Source of the DNA: Chitinophagaceae bacterium
GTDB lineage: Bacteria > Bacteroidota > Bacteroidia > Chitinophagales > Chitinophagaceae
DNA: 64,000 nucleotides
Direction: 5' to 3'
Assembly (NCBI GenBank): GCA_017307755.1
Contig: JAFKGQ010000009.1
Location: forward strand, 310,001-374,000
The notes under the pieces were generated by a model, which was given only the letters and a program-made list of their open reading frames with translations, was not told the origin of the DNA and made no database searches. The position numbers and the translations under genes are program-made. Below, one piece after another: positions 43,008 through 52,508 of the stretch (the first letter of the stretch is position 1; each line of letters opens with the position of its first letter).

Positions 43008-43442
43008 ATGACACAGGAACAACCAATGGGCGGAGTCTTTAGCGGAACATTGCTGACGGGCGTTTTTGCGGGTTTTGCGGGTACGATCATTTGTCTTGCC
43101 TTCAATATTATTTACAGGGATGATACGGGTTTTTTACCTTCTGCGATCATCAATGTCTCTTCGCTGATATTTGCAGTCAATATACTTTTTGTTCTTATTG
43201 GGCTGGTTTATTTTGCCTGTCTCCGGTATTTGCCGAAAGGGGATGTTGTTTTTGAAGCGATCTTTTTGTTGATTACGGTGTTTTGTTTGTTGGCGACCGC
43301 GGGTGTGCACAGGTCTGATGATGTGGCGGTGAACCATGCGTTCAAAGGTCTGTTGTCGGGTGTGATCGTTATCCTTGGCATTTGTGCGGTGGCGATGCCG
43401 GTGCTGTATCACAACAAGGGTTTCAGGGAGCATGTAATCTGA
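43008..43442 (+). CDS. Small membrane protein of unknown function, four helices
   Basis: A 144-residue protein from the ATG at 43008 (MTQEQPMGGVFSGTLLTGVF); the upstream in-frame extension reads out of frame through the ClC gene end and is not credible. Four membrane helices are clear, including IINVSSLIFAVNILFVLIGL and VIVILGICAVAMPVLY. I do not recognise a family. It starts 10 bp after the ClC stop on the same strand, so the two are probably co-transcribed. It ends 4 bp before the convergent oxidase gene. Confidence 0.6.
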   Translation: MTQEQPMGGVFSGTLLTGVFAGFAGTIICLAFNIIYRDDTGFLPSAIINVSSLIFAVNILFVLIGLVYFACLRYLPKGDVVFEAIFLLITVFCLLATAGVHRSDDVAVNHAFKGLLSGVIVILGICAVAMPVLYHNKGFREHVI

Positions 43443-43446
43443 GCCA

Positions 43447-44577
43447 TCAAGCATATGGGATAGAAAATGACGAGAGATCAAATCCGTGATCCATTCCCAT
43501 CGCCATATCGCTGAGTATCTTACCTGTCAGACTGCTGAATTTAAAGCCGTGTCCCGAGCAGGGGCTTGCAACAATGATGTTCTTATATTCCGGATGGAAA
43601 TCGATGATGAAGTCGCCTTTCGGGGTGTTGGTGTACATGCACACGGCGGACCTGTTGTAGACGGGATCGATGTCCAGGTATTTTGTGGTGATGTCCTTTA
43701 TCTCTTCGATCTCTCCGGGGCTTACGTCCTGTGTCAGCTGATCGGGGTCGATGGGCCGGCCTTCGTGGTGTATGGCAATTTTTATTCCCGTGCCCAGGTC
43801 GGGAAAGCCATAAAACATTCTGTCCTGTGCATATTCCCAGATGTAGACCGGCATATTGGCGGGGAGAAAACGGGTATTTTGTGTTGGGCTGTTGTCTCTG
43901 AACCAATGCAGTGTCTGTCTTGCGACGGTGAGGGGCAAGGTTAACCCGGGCAGGAGCCGGCTGGTCCATGCTCCGACAGCGAGTATCAATTGTCCTACTG
44001 TATATTTCCCCCTGGTGGTGGTGACCTCTATTTTGTCCGTTGCCGGGCGGATTTCCAGGATCTTTTCGTTGTAGCGGATATCGGCGCCGGCGGCGGCCGC
44101 GGTTGCCAGGAAGGCGCTGATGCAATCTTCGGGGAAGAGTATCCCCGCTTCTTTTTCCAGGACGCCTACGGTGTCCGGGGAGGGGCGAAAGGCGGGGAAG
44201 CGTTCCTTCAGGGTCGCAGCATCCAGGTATTCGTAAGGTATGCCATGGGTTTCGGCGCTGAGCAGGGAACCTTTTACAACGGCTGTATCTTTATTACCTA
44301 TCATAAGACCGCCTGTTCTTTTGAAAAGGGTTTTCCCGGATATCCTTTCTATTTCCGTCCAAAGCTGATAGGCGGTGATCAACATGGGGACATATTTTGG
44401 GTCTTCATAGTACGCCTGACGGATGATGCGGCTTTCGCCGTGAGACGAGCCGTGTGTATGAGGCGGGTGAAACCTGTCGATACCTATGATCTTTTTGGAG
44501 GTTTTTGAGAGATGATACAATGCGGAGCTGCCATTTGCGCCCAGACCTGCCACCATAATATCAAATGACTGATACAT
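43447..44577 (-). CDS. N-methyl amino acid oxidase (SolA/monomeric sarcosine oxidase family)
   Basis: A 376-residue FAD flavoenzyme. The dinucleotide-binding motif is VAGLGANGSSALYHLS (residues about 9-24). HGSSHGESRIIRQAYYEDP is the next family block, and SPCSGHGFKFSSLTGKIL closes the FAD domain. Cys313, in the CMYT stretch, sits where related enzymes attach FAD covalently. It would oxidise an N-methylated or similar amino acid, making H2O2. It is transcribed away from the PQQ dehydrogenase gene, with a 44-bp gap. The substrate could equally be another secondary amine. Confidence 0.8.
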   Translation of the reverse strand: MYQSFDIMVAGLGANGSSALYHLSKTSKKIIGIDRFHPPHTHGSSHGESRIIRQAYYEDPKYVPMLITAYQLWTEIERISGKTLFKRTGGLMIGNKDTAVVKGSLLSAETHGIPYEYLDAATLKERFPAFRPSPDTVGVLEKEAGILFPEDCISAFLATAAAAGADIRYNEKILEIRPATDKIEVTTTRGKYTVGQLILAVGAWTSRLLPGLTLPLTVARQTLHWFRDNSPTQNTRFLPANMPVYIWEYAQDRMFYGFPDLGTGIKIAIHHEGRPIDPDQLTQDVSPGEIEEIKDITTKYLDIDPVYNRSAVCMYTNTPKGDFIIDFHPEYKNIIVASPCSGHGFKFSSLTGKILSDMAMGMDHGFDLSSFSIPYA

Positions 44578-44621
44578 GTCGATTTTTGTGTAAATTCATC
44601 AAAAGCCGATAAATTGCCAAA

Positions 44622-46802
44622 ATGAGACGAATCATTGTTACCTGTCTTGCTATATTTCTCCTGGCGCCCTGTTGGATGGCCTGTCATATGTCACGGGATC
44701 GAATGACCTTCGACAAATGGGAGGTGGCAGGGGGGAATTCCTTTGTCAATAAATATTCTTCGCTTGTCCAGATCGATACGTCCAATGTGCAGCAACTGCA
44801 GGAGGCATGGACCTATCATACGCAGGATATGGATACAGCAGCCCATTCGCAGATACAATGCAGCCCCATCGTTGTAAATGGCGTTTTGTACGGTACTTCG
44901 CCTCAGTTGAAGCTCTTTGCCCTGGATGCGGGTACGGGTGTGCAGAAATGGTCTTTTTCACCTTATGATTCTATCCGGGGAGATAAGACCGGACATTTTG
45001 AAATTAACAACAACCGGGGAGTAACCTATTGGACGGATGGCCGGGGCGATGAGCGTATCTTTTATACGGCAGGTGCTTATCTGCAGGCTATCGATGCAAG
45101 GACGGGTAAACTGGTGGATAGTTTTGGTAAAAAAGGAAAGGTGGATCTGCATGAGGGGTTTGGTAAAGATGTGCATGACCTTTTTGTAACGTCGACATCA
45201 CCGCCTGTGGTGTATAAAGATATTGTGATCACGGGCACCCGTGTATCGGAGGCCATGGATGCGGCGCCGGGGGATATCAGGGCCTATGATGTCAGGACCG
45301 GGAGGCAGGTATGGATCTTTCACACCATACCCCGGCCAGGTGAGCCGGGATTTGAGACATGGGAAGACCCGAATGCCTGGAAGTACACGGGTGGGGCCAA
45401 TAGTTGGATGGGGATGGCTGTCGATCAGCAGCGGGGCATTGCGTATGTGCCTGTCGGGTCGGCCTCGATGGATTTTTATGGCGGGAGGCGTAAGGGGGCG
45501 AACCTGTATGCGGACTGTCTGCTGGCCCTGGATGCCGCGACGGGTAAGCTGTTGTGGCATTTCCAGTATATTCATCATGATACCTGGGATTGGGACCCTT
45601 CTTCGGCGCCCGTATTATTAACGGTTGTCCATGACAGTGAGAAGATCGATGCCGTGGCGCAGACCACAAAAACGGGGTTTGTCTTTTTATTCAACCGGGA
45701 GACGGGCAAGCCTCTATTCCCCATCGTGGAGACACCGGTGGATACGGCTACCAGGCTTGTAGGAGAGAAACTATGGCCCACGCAGCCTATACCACAACAG
45801 CCCAAGCCATTCGTGCGGCAATCATTCACCGAAAAGGATATCAACCCTTATTTATCACAGGAGGAGTATGAGGATGTTAAGAACCGGCTGGCCGGCTATC
45901 ACACGGGGATGTTTATACCACAGTCCAGAGAGGGGACGGTGATCTTCCCGGGTTTTGACGGAGGGGCGGAGTGGGGTGGGCCGGCGGCTGACCCTGGTAC
46001 GGGTATATTGTATGTGAATGCCAACCAGATGGCCTGGATATTGAAGATGCTGGATATGGACGGCAAGCCGAAACCGAGGGAGGACCTGGGTATGGCGGGG
46101 AAACGGCTGTTTATGCAGCATTGCATGTCCTGTCATGGGCCGGACCGGAAAGGCAGCGGAAATTATCCTTCTATATTAAACATCAATAAGAAGCTGGATG
46201 AAGGGCAATTGATATCCTTTATCAATACAGGCAGGAGGATGATGCCGGCTTTTGAACATCTGAAGCAGCAGGAGAAGGAAGCGATTGCTTCGTATGTACT
46301 TGAGTTGAAGAATAAACAGCCTAGGCCGTATGTGGAGGAGCTTTCTGCGCGGGATAGTTTCCGGCTCGTGCCTTACAATATTTCGGGGTATCATAAATTC
46401 CTTTCGAAAAGCGGCAAGCCTGCCATCTCCCCGCCCTGGGGGACGTTGAATGCCATTGACCTGAACAGCGGGCAACTGGTGTGGACAACGCCGTTGGGGG
46501 AGGAGGCGGAGTTGAAGGCAAAAGGGTATCCACAGACGGGAACGGAGAATTATGGAGGACCTGTTGTGACGGAGGGTGGAGTACTTTTTATAGGCGCTAC
46601 AAAGGATGGCATATTCAGGGCTTTTAATAAGCGGACGGGGAAACTTCTATGGGAGACGCAACTGCCGGCGGCCGGGTTTGCCACGCCGGCTACTTATATG
46701 GTGAATGGCCGGCAATATGTGGTAATCGCCTGTGGCGGCGGTAAACTGGGTACGCATTCTGGAGATAGTTATGTGGCGTTTGCCCTGCCGGAAAGAAAAT
46801 AA
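44622..46802 (+). CDS. PQQ-dependent dehydrogenase with cytochrome c domain
   Basis: A 726-residue lipoprotein (Cys21 in CWMAC). The N-terminal roughly 480 residues are an eight-bladed quinoprotein propeller with WT(Y/F)xT blocks (LQEAWTYHTQDMD, ALDAATGKLLWHFQYIHHDT). A cytochrome c segment with haem motif CMSCH (about residues 501-505) is inserted before the last blades, which hold GQLVWTTPLGEEAELKAKGY. It should oxidise a sugar or alcohol in the periplasm or at the outer membrane and pass electrons through the haem. No PQQ synthesis genes are in the window. It is followed 5 bp later by an SGNH hydrolase gene. Confidence 0.88.
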   Translation: MRRIIVTCLAIFLLAPCWMACHMSRDRMTFDKWEVAGGNSFVNKYSSLVQIDTSNVQQLQEAWTYHTQDMDTAAHSQIQCSPIVVNGVLYGTSPQLKLFALDAGTGVQKWSFSPYDSIRGDKTGHFEINNNRGVTYWTDGRGDERIFYTAGAYLQAIDARTGKLVDSFGKKGKVDLHEGFGKDVHDLFVTSTSPPVVYKDIVITGTRVSEAMDAAPGDIRAYDVRTGRQVWIFHTIPRPGEPGFETWEDPNAWKYTGGANSWMGMAVDQQRGIAYVPVGSASMDFYGGRRKGANLYADCLLALDAATGKLLWHFQYIHHDTWDWDPSSAPVLLTVVHDSEKIDAVAQTTKTGFVFLFNRETGKPLFPIVETPVDTATRLVGEKLWPTQPIPQQPKPFVRQSFTEKDINPYLSQEEYEDVKNRLAGYHTGMFIPQSREGTVIFPGFDGGAEWGGPAADPGTGILYVNANQMAWILKMLDMDGKPKPREDLGMAGKRLFMQHCMSCHGPDRKGSGNYPSILNINKKLDEGQLISFINTGRRMMPAFEHLKQQEKEAIASYVLELKNKQPRPYVEELSARDSFRLVPYNISGYHKFLSKSGKPAISPPWGTLNAIDLNSGQLVWTTPLGEEAELKAKGYPQTGTENYGGPVVTEGGVLFIGATKDGIFRAFNKRTGKLLWETQLPAAGFATPATYMVNGRQYVVIACGGGKLGTHSGDSYVAFALPERK

Positions 46803-46807
46803 ATAGT

Positions 46808-47725
46808 ATGTATAGATTATGGTTATGGTTGTTTTGCGGGATCATCTGTTGGGAAAAAGGGACTGCTCAGGCGCCTTTTCCGGAGAATGTCCACCGGATC
46901 GTATTTCTTGGGAACAGCATTACGTATGCCGGGAAATACATCGTCGATATCGAGACGTATTTTATCACACACTATCCGGAAAGGCATTATGAGTTTATCA
47001 ATATCGGGCTGCCCAGCGAGACGGTGTCGGGTCTTTCCGAACCGGGGCATGCGGGAGGGAAATTTCCCCGGCCGGACCTTCATGAAAGGCTGGCAAGAGT
47101 ATTGGCGTTGACAAAGCCGGACCTGGTATTTGCGGGTTATGCGATGAACGATGGTATTTACATGCCTTTTGACGAAGGGCGGTTTTTACGATTCAGAGAA
47201 GGTATTTTGTGGCTGCACCAGGAAGTGGTAAGGACGGGCGCTCTTTTTATCCATATGACGCCGGCGGTGTATGATGAGAGGAATGGCGGACACATAGGCT
47301 ATGCGAATGTGATGGACCGGTATTCAACATGGTTGTTGCAACAACGTGACTCACTTGGTTGGCGGGTGGCGGATATCTATTTCCCCATGAAGCGATATCT
47401 TGAAGACCACCGTCGTATGGACTCCTCTTTTGCGTTTGCCAGGGATGGGGTTCATCCTGACAGTCTGGGGCATTGGATCATGGCCCGGGAGATATTGCGG
47501 TTTTTAGGAGAGAAGCCGGGTGAAGGAGATGCTATGGAAGTTATTTTAGGCGGGAAGAACCGGAGGATATTTGGATTGGTGGAGGAAAAGCAGGGCCTGA
47601 TGAAGGATGCATGGTTGACGGCGGCGGGGCATAAGCGGCCGGGGATGAACGAGGGGCTGCCGTTGGAGGAGGCGAAGGCAAGGGAGGCGGAGATCGGGAA
47701 AAGGATCAGGGAACTGAATAAGTAG
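46808..47725 (+). CDS. SGNH/GDSL-family hydrolase
   Basis: A 305-residue exported esterase (signal peptide ending near KGTAQA). Block I is FLGNSITY with Ser37 as nucleophile, YAMNDGIYM fits block III, and DGVHPDSLGH (about residues 212-221) holds the catalytic Asp and His. The C-terminal segment (residues about 235-305) is basic and helical and not part of the standard fold. It is likely to deacylate a carbohydrate or lipid ester. Co-transcription with the PQQ dehydrogenase suggests the two act on the same plant-type or polyol substrate. Confidence 0.85.
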   Translation: MYRLWLWLFCGIICWEKGTAQAPFPENVHRIVFLGNSITYAGKYIVDIETYFITHYPERHYEFINIGLPSETVSGLSEPGHAGGKFPRPDLHERLARVLALTKPDLVFAGYAMNDGIYMPFDEGRFLRFREGILWLHQEVVRTGALFIHMTPAVYDERNGGHIGYANVMDRYSTWLLQQRDSLGWRVADIYFPMKRYLEDHRRMDSSFAFARDGVHPDSLGHWIMAREILRFLGEKPGEGDAMEVILGGKNRRIFGLVEEKQGLMKDAWLTAAGHKRPGMNEGLPLEEAKAREAEIGKRIRELNK

Positions 47726-47746
47726 TGTCGAGAGCGAAAGATGTTT

Positions 47747-48511
47747 TTATACGGGAACGATGGTTACTTCGATACCCAGGCTTTCGAGGTCTTTTTTATA
47801 ATGATCGGGTATGCTGCTGTCGGTGATCACCTGGTCTACTTCTTCCAGTCCGCAGATGCGGCCGAATCCTCTTTTCCCGAATTTTGTAGAATCGGAAAGG
47901 ACGATGATCTTTTGTGATTGGGCGATCATCTGTCTGTTGAGCTGGGCCTCCATAGAGTTGGTGGTCGTGAGTCCCAGTTCGATGTCTATACCATCCACGC
48001 CGAGGAACAGTTTGGTACAGAAAAAATCGTTGAGGATGTTTTGTGCGTAGGGGCCTGTGACCGAGGATGAGCTTTTACGGAGGAACCCGCCGAGCTGGAT
48101 GACTTCCACATTTGGGTGTTTGATCAATTCCATGGCGACATTCAATGCAGAGGTGACTACGGTCAGGCTTTCTATAGGCTGGATCTTCTTAGCCAGGGCC
48201 AGCACGGTGGTACCTGATGCGATGATGATGGAGTCGTTGGGTTCGATGAGTTGTGCGGCGACGGTGGCGATGTCGGATTTTTCTGAAGATTGCAATTTTT
48301 CTTTCTCATTCACCGGCCGATCGATCGTGTAAGGATTGGTTGCGTTGGCGCCTCCGTGTGTACGGAACAGGAGGTTCTTTTTTTCAAGTAGTTTCAGGTC
48401 TTTCCGAATAGTAACGGAGGATACTTTCAATTCCCTGCATAGTTCCAATACGCTGACCCTTCCTTCGCGCTGTAGCCTGTCGATAATAAACTGGTGCCTG
48501 TCTGTTACCAT
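47747..48511 (-). CDS. DeoR/GlpR-family repressor of glycerol genes
   Basis: A 254-residue DeoR-family regulator. The N-terminal helix-turn-helix is classic (RQFIID-like start, LQREGRVSVLELCRELKVSS, then VTIRKDLKLLEKKNLL). The C-terminal domain is the sugar-phosphate sensor (IIIASGTTVLALAKKI; FLGVDGIDIELGLTTTNSME). It is divergent from glpD-glpK-glpF, and the gap holds repeated TTCGAA half-sites, so it is very probably the local GlpR, released by glycerol 3-phosphate. Confidence 0.85.
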   Translation of the reverse strand: MVTDRHQFIIDRLQREGRVSVLELCRELKVSSVTIRKDLKLLEKKNLLFRTHGGANATNPYTIDRPVNEKEKLQSSEKSDIATVAAQLIEPNDSIIIASGTTVLALAKKIQPIESLTVVTSALNVAMELIKHPNVEVIQLGGFLRKSSSSVTGPYAQNILNDFFCTKLFLGVDGIDIELGLTTTNSMEAQLNRQMIAQSQKIIVLSDSTKFGKRGFGRICGLEEVDQVITDSSIPDHYKKDLESLGIEVTIVPV

Positions 48512-48579
48512 AACATCTGTAGTTGGGATAAAGATAATAAATGGAGGAGTATTCCCGGGGTATGAGATTATTTAGATGG

Positions 48580-48663
48580 TTTCGATTGATTTCTTATTTT
48601 CATTTTTTGTTTTCGAATTGTTTTTATTAGTTTTGAATTCGATAAAAAGGAAATATTTCGAAA
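48580..48663. promoter_or_regulatory. Cluster of DeoR/GlpR half-sites upstream of glpD
   Basis: Four half-sites fit a YTCGWW-type core: TTTCGATT (48580-48587), TTTCGAA (48611-48617), TTTTGAATTCGA (48631-48642, partial) and TTTCGAAA (48656-48663). They straddle the glpD -33/-7 boxes and the start region. The recurrence and the divergent repressor gene support an operator. Confidence 0.5.
48606..48635 (+). promoter_or_regulatory. glpD promoter (TTTG-N18-TAGTTTTG)
   Basis: TTTG (48606-48609) and TAGTTTTG (48628-48635) match the Bacteroidota -33 and -7 elements with an 18-bp spacer. They lie 31 bp before the glpD start codon, so a short leader is predicted. GlpR-type half-sites overlap the spacer and -7 box, which would block the promoter. 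Confidence 0.6.
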
Positions 48664-48666
48664 CTC

Positions 48667-50253
48667 ATGGATCAGCCAGATTATTTTGACCGTACCTATC
48701 AGTTGGGCCGGCTCAGCCAGGTGCCGGTGTGGGATGTGATCGTCATCGGCGGGGGAGCGACGGGACTGGGGATTGCTGTGGATGCGGCCAGCAGGGGATA
48801 TAAGGTATTGCTTTTGGAGCAGGCTGATTTTGCCAAGGGGACGTCGAGCCGGAGCACCAAGCTTGTCCATGGGGGGGTGAGGTATCTTGCCCAGGGGCAG
48901 ATAAAGTTGGTATACGGGGCGCTGCACGAGCGGGGTATTCTATTGCAGAACGCCCCTCATCTTGTTAGGAAACAAGCGTTTATAATTCCATGTTACAACT
49001 GGTGGGAGAAGCTGAAGTATCTTGCGGGGCTCAAGCTGTATCAAATCCTTTCGGGTCGTTTCAGTTTTGGAAAGGTTGGTTTTGTAAAGCCGAAGGATCT
49101 TACGGGTGTTCTGCCAGGTCTGAGTACTAAGGGATTGAAGGGCGGGGTTCGTTATTATGATGGGCAGTTTGATGATGCGCGGCTTGCGATTCACCTGGCA
49201 ATGACGGCCGGGGAGAGGGGCGGGACGTTGTTGAATTATTGCAAGGTAATGCGGTTGACGACGACAGAAGGGAGGGTTACGGGTGTGGTTGCTATGGACA
49301 TGGAGACAAAAGAGGAGTACACGTTACAGTCGAAGGTGGTAGTCAATGCGACGGGTGTATTTGTGGACGATATCTTAAAGATGGAGGACCCTGATGCCAG
49401 GCCGTTGGTGCGACCCAGTCAGGGTGTGCATTTGATGTTGAAGAAATATTTTTTAAACAGTGACAGTGCATTGATGATCCCCCAAACATCTGATGGGCGT
49501 GTATTGTTTGCCGTTCCCTGGCATGGGCATGTGCTGGCGGGCACTACGGATACTTTAATGGAGAAACATTTGTTGGAGCCCCGCGCATTGGAAGCGGAGA
49601 TCGCGTTTATTCTCGATACGATGAAGACGTACCTGGTTGAACCTCCGAAGCGTGAGGATGTATTGAGTGTCTTTGCGGGTTTGCGTCCATTGGCCGCACC
49701 GAAAGAGGATGGGCATGCTACAAAGGAAATTTCAAGGGACCATAAATTATTTGTGAATGGATCGGGGCTGGTGACCATCACCGGCGGGAAGTGGACTACA
49801 TATCGCAAGATGGCGGAGGAGACGGTGGATAAGGTGATAGAAGTGGGTGGTCTGGAGGCGGTGGGTTGCAGAACGAAGGAGCTGCGGATACATGGTTGTT
49901 GTATGCCGGAGTCTGACGAGCATCTGGCGGTGTATGGGACGGATGGGCGAGCGATAAAAGTGTTGATGGAGGATGCGCCTGTGCTGGTGAGCCGGCTTGT
50001 CGACTGGCTGCCGTATACGGAGGCGGAGGTTGTCTGGGCGGTACGCCGGGAGATGGCCAGAACGGTGGAGGATGTTCTTGCGAGGAGGTTGCGCATCTTG
50101 TTCCTGGATGCACGGGCTGCGCTTATTGCAGCCCCCAGGGTCGCGGAGTTGATGGCTGAGGAGCTGGGTTACAACAAAGAGTGGAAAACAGAGCAGTTAA
50201 AAGATTTCAACAGGCTGGCAAGTGGGTATCTCCCGGCGCCGGCAAAAAATTAA
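48667..50253 (+). CDS. glpD: Glycerol-3-phosphate dehydrogenase (FAD, respiratory)
   Basis: A 528-residue FAD enzyme that oxidises glycerol 3-phosphate to dihydroxyacetone phosphate and passes electrons to the quinone pool. The FAD motif is VIVIGGGATGLGIAVDAASR (residues 24-43), followed by KGTSSRSTKLVHGGVRYL. GlpD-specific blocks include FAVPWHGHVLAGTTDT and TITGGKWTTYRKMAEE. The C-terminal helical domain follows (WAVRREMARTVEDVLARRLR). It heads the operon glpD-glpK-glpF-GDPD, all on the plus strand with gaps of 6-18 bp. Confidence 0.92.
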   Translation: MDQPDYFDRTYQLGRLSQVPVWDVIVIGGGATGLGIAVDAASRGYKVLLLEQADFAKGTSSRSTKLVHGGVRYLAQGQIKLVYGALHERGILLQNAPHLVRKQAFIIPCYNWWEKLKYLAGLKLYQILSGRFSFGKVGFVKPKDLTGVLPGLSTKGLKGGVRYYDGQFDDARLAIHLAMTAGERGGTLLNYCKVMRLTTTEGRVTGVVAMDMETKEEYTLQSKVVVNATGVFVDDILKMEDPDARPLVRPSQGVHLMLKKYFLNSDSALMIPQTSDGRVLFAVPWHGHVLAGTTDTLMEKHLLEPRALEAEIAFILDTMKTYLVEPPKREDVLSVFAGLRPLAAPKEDGHATKEISRDHKLFVNGSGLVTITGGKWTTYRKMAEETVDKVIEVGGLEAVGCRTKELRIHGCCMPESDEHLAVYGTDGRAIKVLMEDAPVLVSRLVDWLPYTEAEVVWAVRREMARTVEDVLARRLRILFLDARAALIAAPRVAELMAEELGYNKEWKTEQLKDFNRLASGYLPAPAKN

Positions 50254-50259
50254 GATTGC

Positions 50260-51747
50260 ATGCCGGATTTTATCTTATCGTTCGACCAGGGGACGACCAG
50301 TTCCCGCGCCATTGTTTTTGACAGGAAAGGAAATTTGATCGCTATCTCTCAAAAGGAATTCACCCAGTTATTTCCGCAGCCGGGGTGGGTCGAGCATGAT
50401 CCCATTGAAATATGGTCCTCACAGCTGGCGGTGGCAACGGAAGCCATAGTAAGGGCGGGGTTGAGGCCGGGGGATATTGCGGCGATCGGTATTACCAACC
50501 AGCGGGAAACAACTATTTTATGGGACAGGGAGACGGGGAGGCCGGTGTACAATGCCATCGTATGGCAGGACAGGCGTACGTCGGACTACTGCGATACATT
50601 GAGGGCAGCCGGTAAGGGCAGCCTGATACAACAGAGGACGGGGTTGGTGATCGATGCTTATTTTTCGGCTACAAAAATACGGTGGATGCTGGATCATGTG
50701 CCGGGTGTAAGGGAGCTGGCGGAGGCGGGTAAGTTGGCTTTTGGAACAGTGGATAGCTGGCTGTTATGGAACCTCACGGGTGGAAAGGTACATGCTACGG
50801 ATGTTACGAATGCTTCCCGTACAATGCTTTTTAATATCCACACGCTGCAATGGGATGAAGAGCTTTTGAAGTTATTTGATATTCCCGGCGGTTTATTGCC
50901 AAAGGTTTGTTCATCCAGCGAAATATATGGTCATACGGCGGGGCAGGTATGGGCTGAGCGGATACCTGTCGCGGGCATTGCCGGTGATCAACAGTCCGCC
51001 TTATTTGGTCAGATGTGTACGGGAGCGGGGATGGTAAAGAATACCTACGGCACGGGGTGTTTTTTGTTGATGAATATTGGCGACAAGCCGATCCTTTCGC
51101 GTAATAACCTGGTGACCACGGTGGCGTGGAAGATCAATGGTCAGGTGCGATATGCGCTGGAGGGGAGCATCTTTATCGGCGGCGCCGTGGTGCAATGGCT
51201 GCGTGACGGACTGGGGATCATTGCTTCATCCGGAGATGTGGAGGATATGGCGGAAAGCGTTCCGGATAATGGGGGGGTATATATGGTGCCTGCTTTTACG
51301 GGGTTGGGCGCTCCTCACTGGCTGCAACAGGCGAGAGGGATGATCACGGGAATGACGAGGGGCACCAAGGCAGCGCATATCAGCAGAGCGGCATTGGAGA
51401 GCATTGCTTTTCAAACCATGGAGGTGGTGAGGGCGATGGAGGCGGATGCGGGCGCCGCGATCCGGGAGCTGCGGGTGGATGGCGGCGCAGTGGCAAATAA
51501 CTTATTGATGCAATTCCAGGCGGATATCATCGGCGTGAAGGTAGTGCGGCCTGAACTGACGGAGACGACGGCCATGGGGGCGGCTTATCTGGCGGGACTG
51601 GCGGTGGGTTTTTGGAAGGATGTGGAAGATATACGGCAGCAATGGAAGGTGGACAGGACTTTTGAACCTGCGGGAAAGGAGAATGTTGCCTCCCTTGTTT
51701 CGGGTTGGAATAAGGCGGTGAAAGCCTGCAAGGTATGGAGTGAATAA
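50260..51747 (+). CDS. glpK: Glycerol kinase
   Basis: A 495-residue FGGY-family kinase making glycerol 3-phosphate from glycerol and ATP. The start FDQGTTSSRAIVFD (residues 8-21) is the FGGY N-terminal signature. GWVEHDPIEIW, GITNQRETTI, WQDRRTSDYCD, GDQQSALFGQ and ELTETTAMGAAYLAG are further glycerol-kinase blocks. Full length. It starts 6 bp after glpD. Confidence 0.95.
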   Translation: MPDFILSFDQGTTSSRAIVFDRKGNLIAISQKEFTQLFPQPGWVEHDPIEIWSSQLAVATEAIVRAGLRPGDIAAIGITNQRETTILWDRETGRPVYNAIVWQDRRTSDYCDTLRAAGKGSLIQQRTGLVIDAYFSATKIRWMLDHVPGVRELAEAGKLAFGTVDSWLLWNLTGGKVHATDVTNASRTMLFNIHTLQWDEELLKLFDIPGGLLPKVCSSSEIYGHTAGQVWAERIPVAGIAGDQQSALFGQMCTGAGMVKNTYGTGCFLLMNIGDKPILSRNNLVTTVAWKINGQVRYALEGSIFIGGAVVQWLRDGLGIIASSGDVEDMAESVPDNGGVYMVPAFTGLGAPHWLQQARGMITGMTRGTKAAHISRAALESIAFQTMEVVRAMEADAGAAIRELRVDGGAVANNLLMQFQADIIGVKVVRPELTETTAMGAAYLAGLAVGFWKDVEDIRQQWKVDRTFEPAGKENVASLVSGWNKAVKACKVWSE

Positions 51748-51765
51748 GTTTTAAAACTAACGATC

Positions 51766-52497
51766 ATGACTGAATTTTCTGCTGAACTGACAGGGACCTT
51801 TATTCTTATCTTATTAGGCACCGGTGTGGTGGCTAATACCATCCTCAAAGGCACCAAGGGCAACAATGGGGGATGGATCGTGATCACCACGGGTTGGGCC
51901 CTGGCGGTATTTGCGGGCGTGGTGATCGCCGGGCCTTACAGCGGTGCGCATTTGAACCCTGCTGTTACTGTGGCGTTGGCCATTGCCGGGAAGTTCGCCT
52001 GGAGCAAGGTGGGGCTTTTTATTCTGGCGCAGTGTATTGGGGCTATCCTGGGGGCGTTTGTCACCTGGCTCTTGTACAAGGACCATTTTGATGCAACGGA
52101 TGATCCGGGCGTACAATTGGCGGTGTTCAGCACGGGGCCGGCTATCCGAAATATTGTTTTCAACCTGTTGAGCGAGGCTATCGGAACCTTTGTTCTGGTG
52201 TTCGTTATCTTTTACTTTACCAGCCCGGAGATCACTGTTCAAAAGACGCCCATCGGGATGGGGTCGTTGGGCGCCTTGCCTGTGACGCTGCTGGTGTGGG
52301 CTATCGGACTTTCGCTGGGCGGAACGACGGGCTATGCCATCAATCCGGCGAGGGACCTGGGGCCTCGTATCGTGCATACTTTACTACCCATGCGGCATAA
52401 GGGGGCCAGCGATTGGAGATACGCATGGGTACCTATCACGGGTCCATTCATCGGAGCAGGGATCGCGGCATTGTTGTATATGGGGTTAAAAATTTAA
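51766..52497 (+). CDS. glpF: Glycerol facilitator (aquaglyceroporin)
   Basis: A 243-residue membrane channel with six helices and two half-helices. The NPA motifs are at 64-66 (HLNPAVTVA) and 193-195 (INPARDLGPR); the Asp197 after the second NPA marks glycerol-conducting members rather than water-only aquaporins. Its place behind glpD and glpK settles the role: it admits glycerol, which glpK traps. Confidence 0.92.
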   Translation: MTEFSAELTGTFILILLGTGVVANTILKGTKGNNGGWIVITTGWALAVFAGVVIAGPYSGAHLNPAVTVALAIAGKFAWSKVGLFILAQCIGAILGAFVTWLLYKDHFDATDDPGVQLAVFSTGPAIRNIVFNLLSEAIGTFVLVFVIFYFTSPEITVQKTPIGMGSLGALPVTLLVWAIGLSLGGTTGYAINPARDLGPRIVHTLLPMRHKGASDWRYAWVPITGPFIGAGIAALLYMGLKI

Positions 52498-52508
52498 ATG
52501 ATCGACAT

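Noticed and set aside
44578..44621. Promoter pair in the gap between the oxidase and PQQ dehydrogenase genes
   Set aside because: TAAATTG lacks one T of the -7 consensus and no clear pair could be set on either strand.
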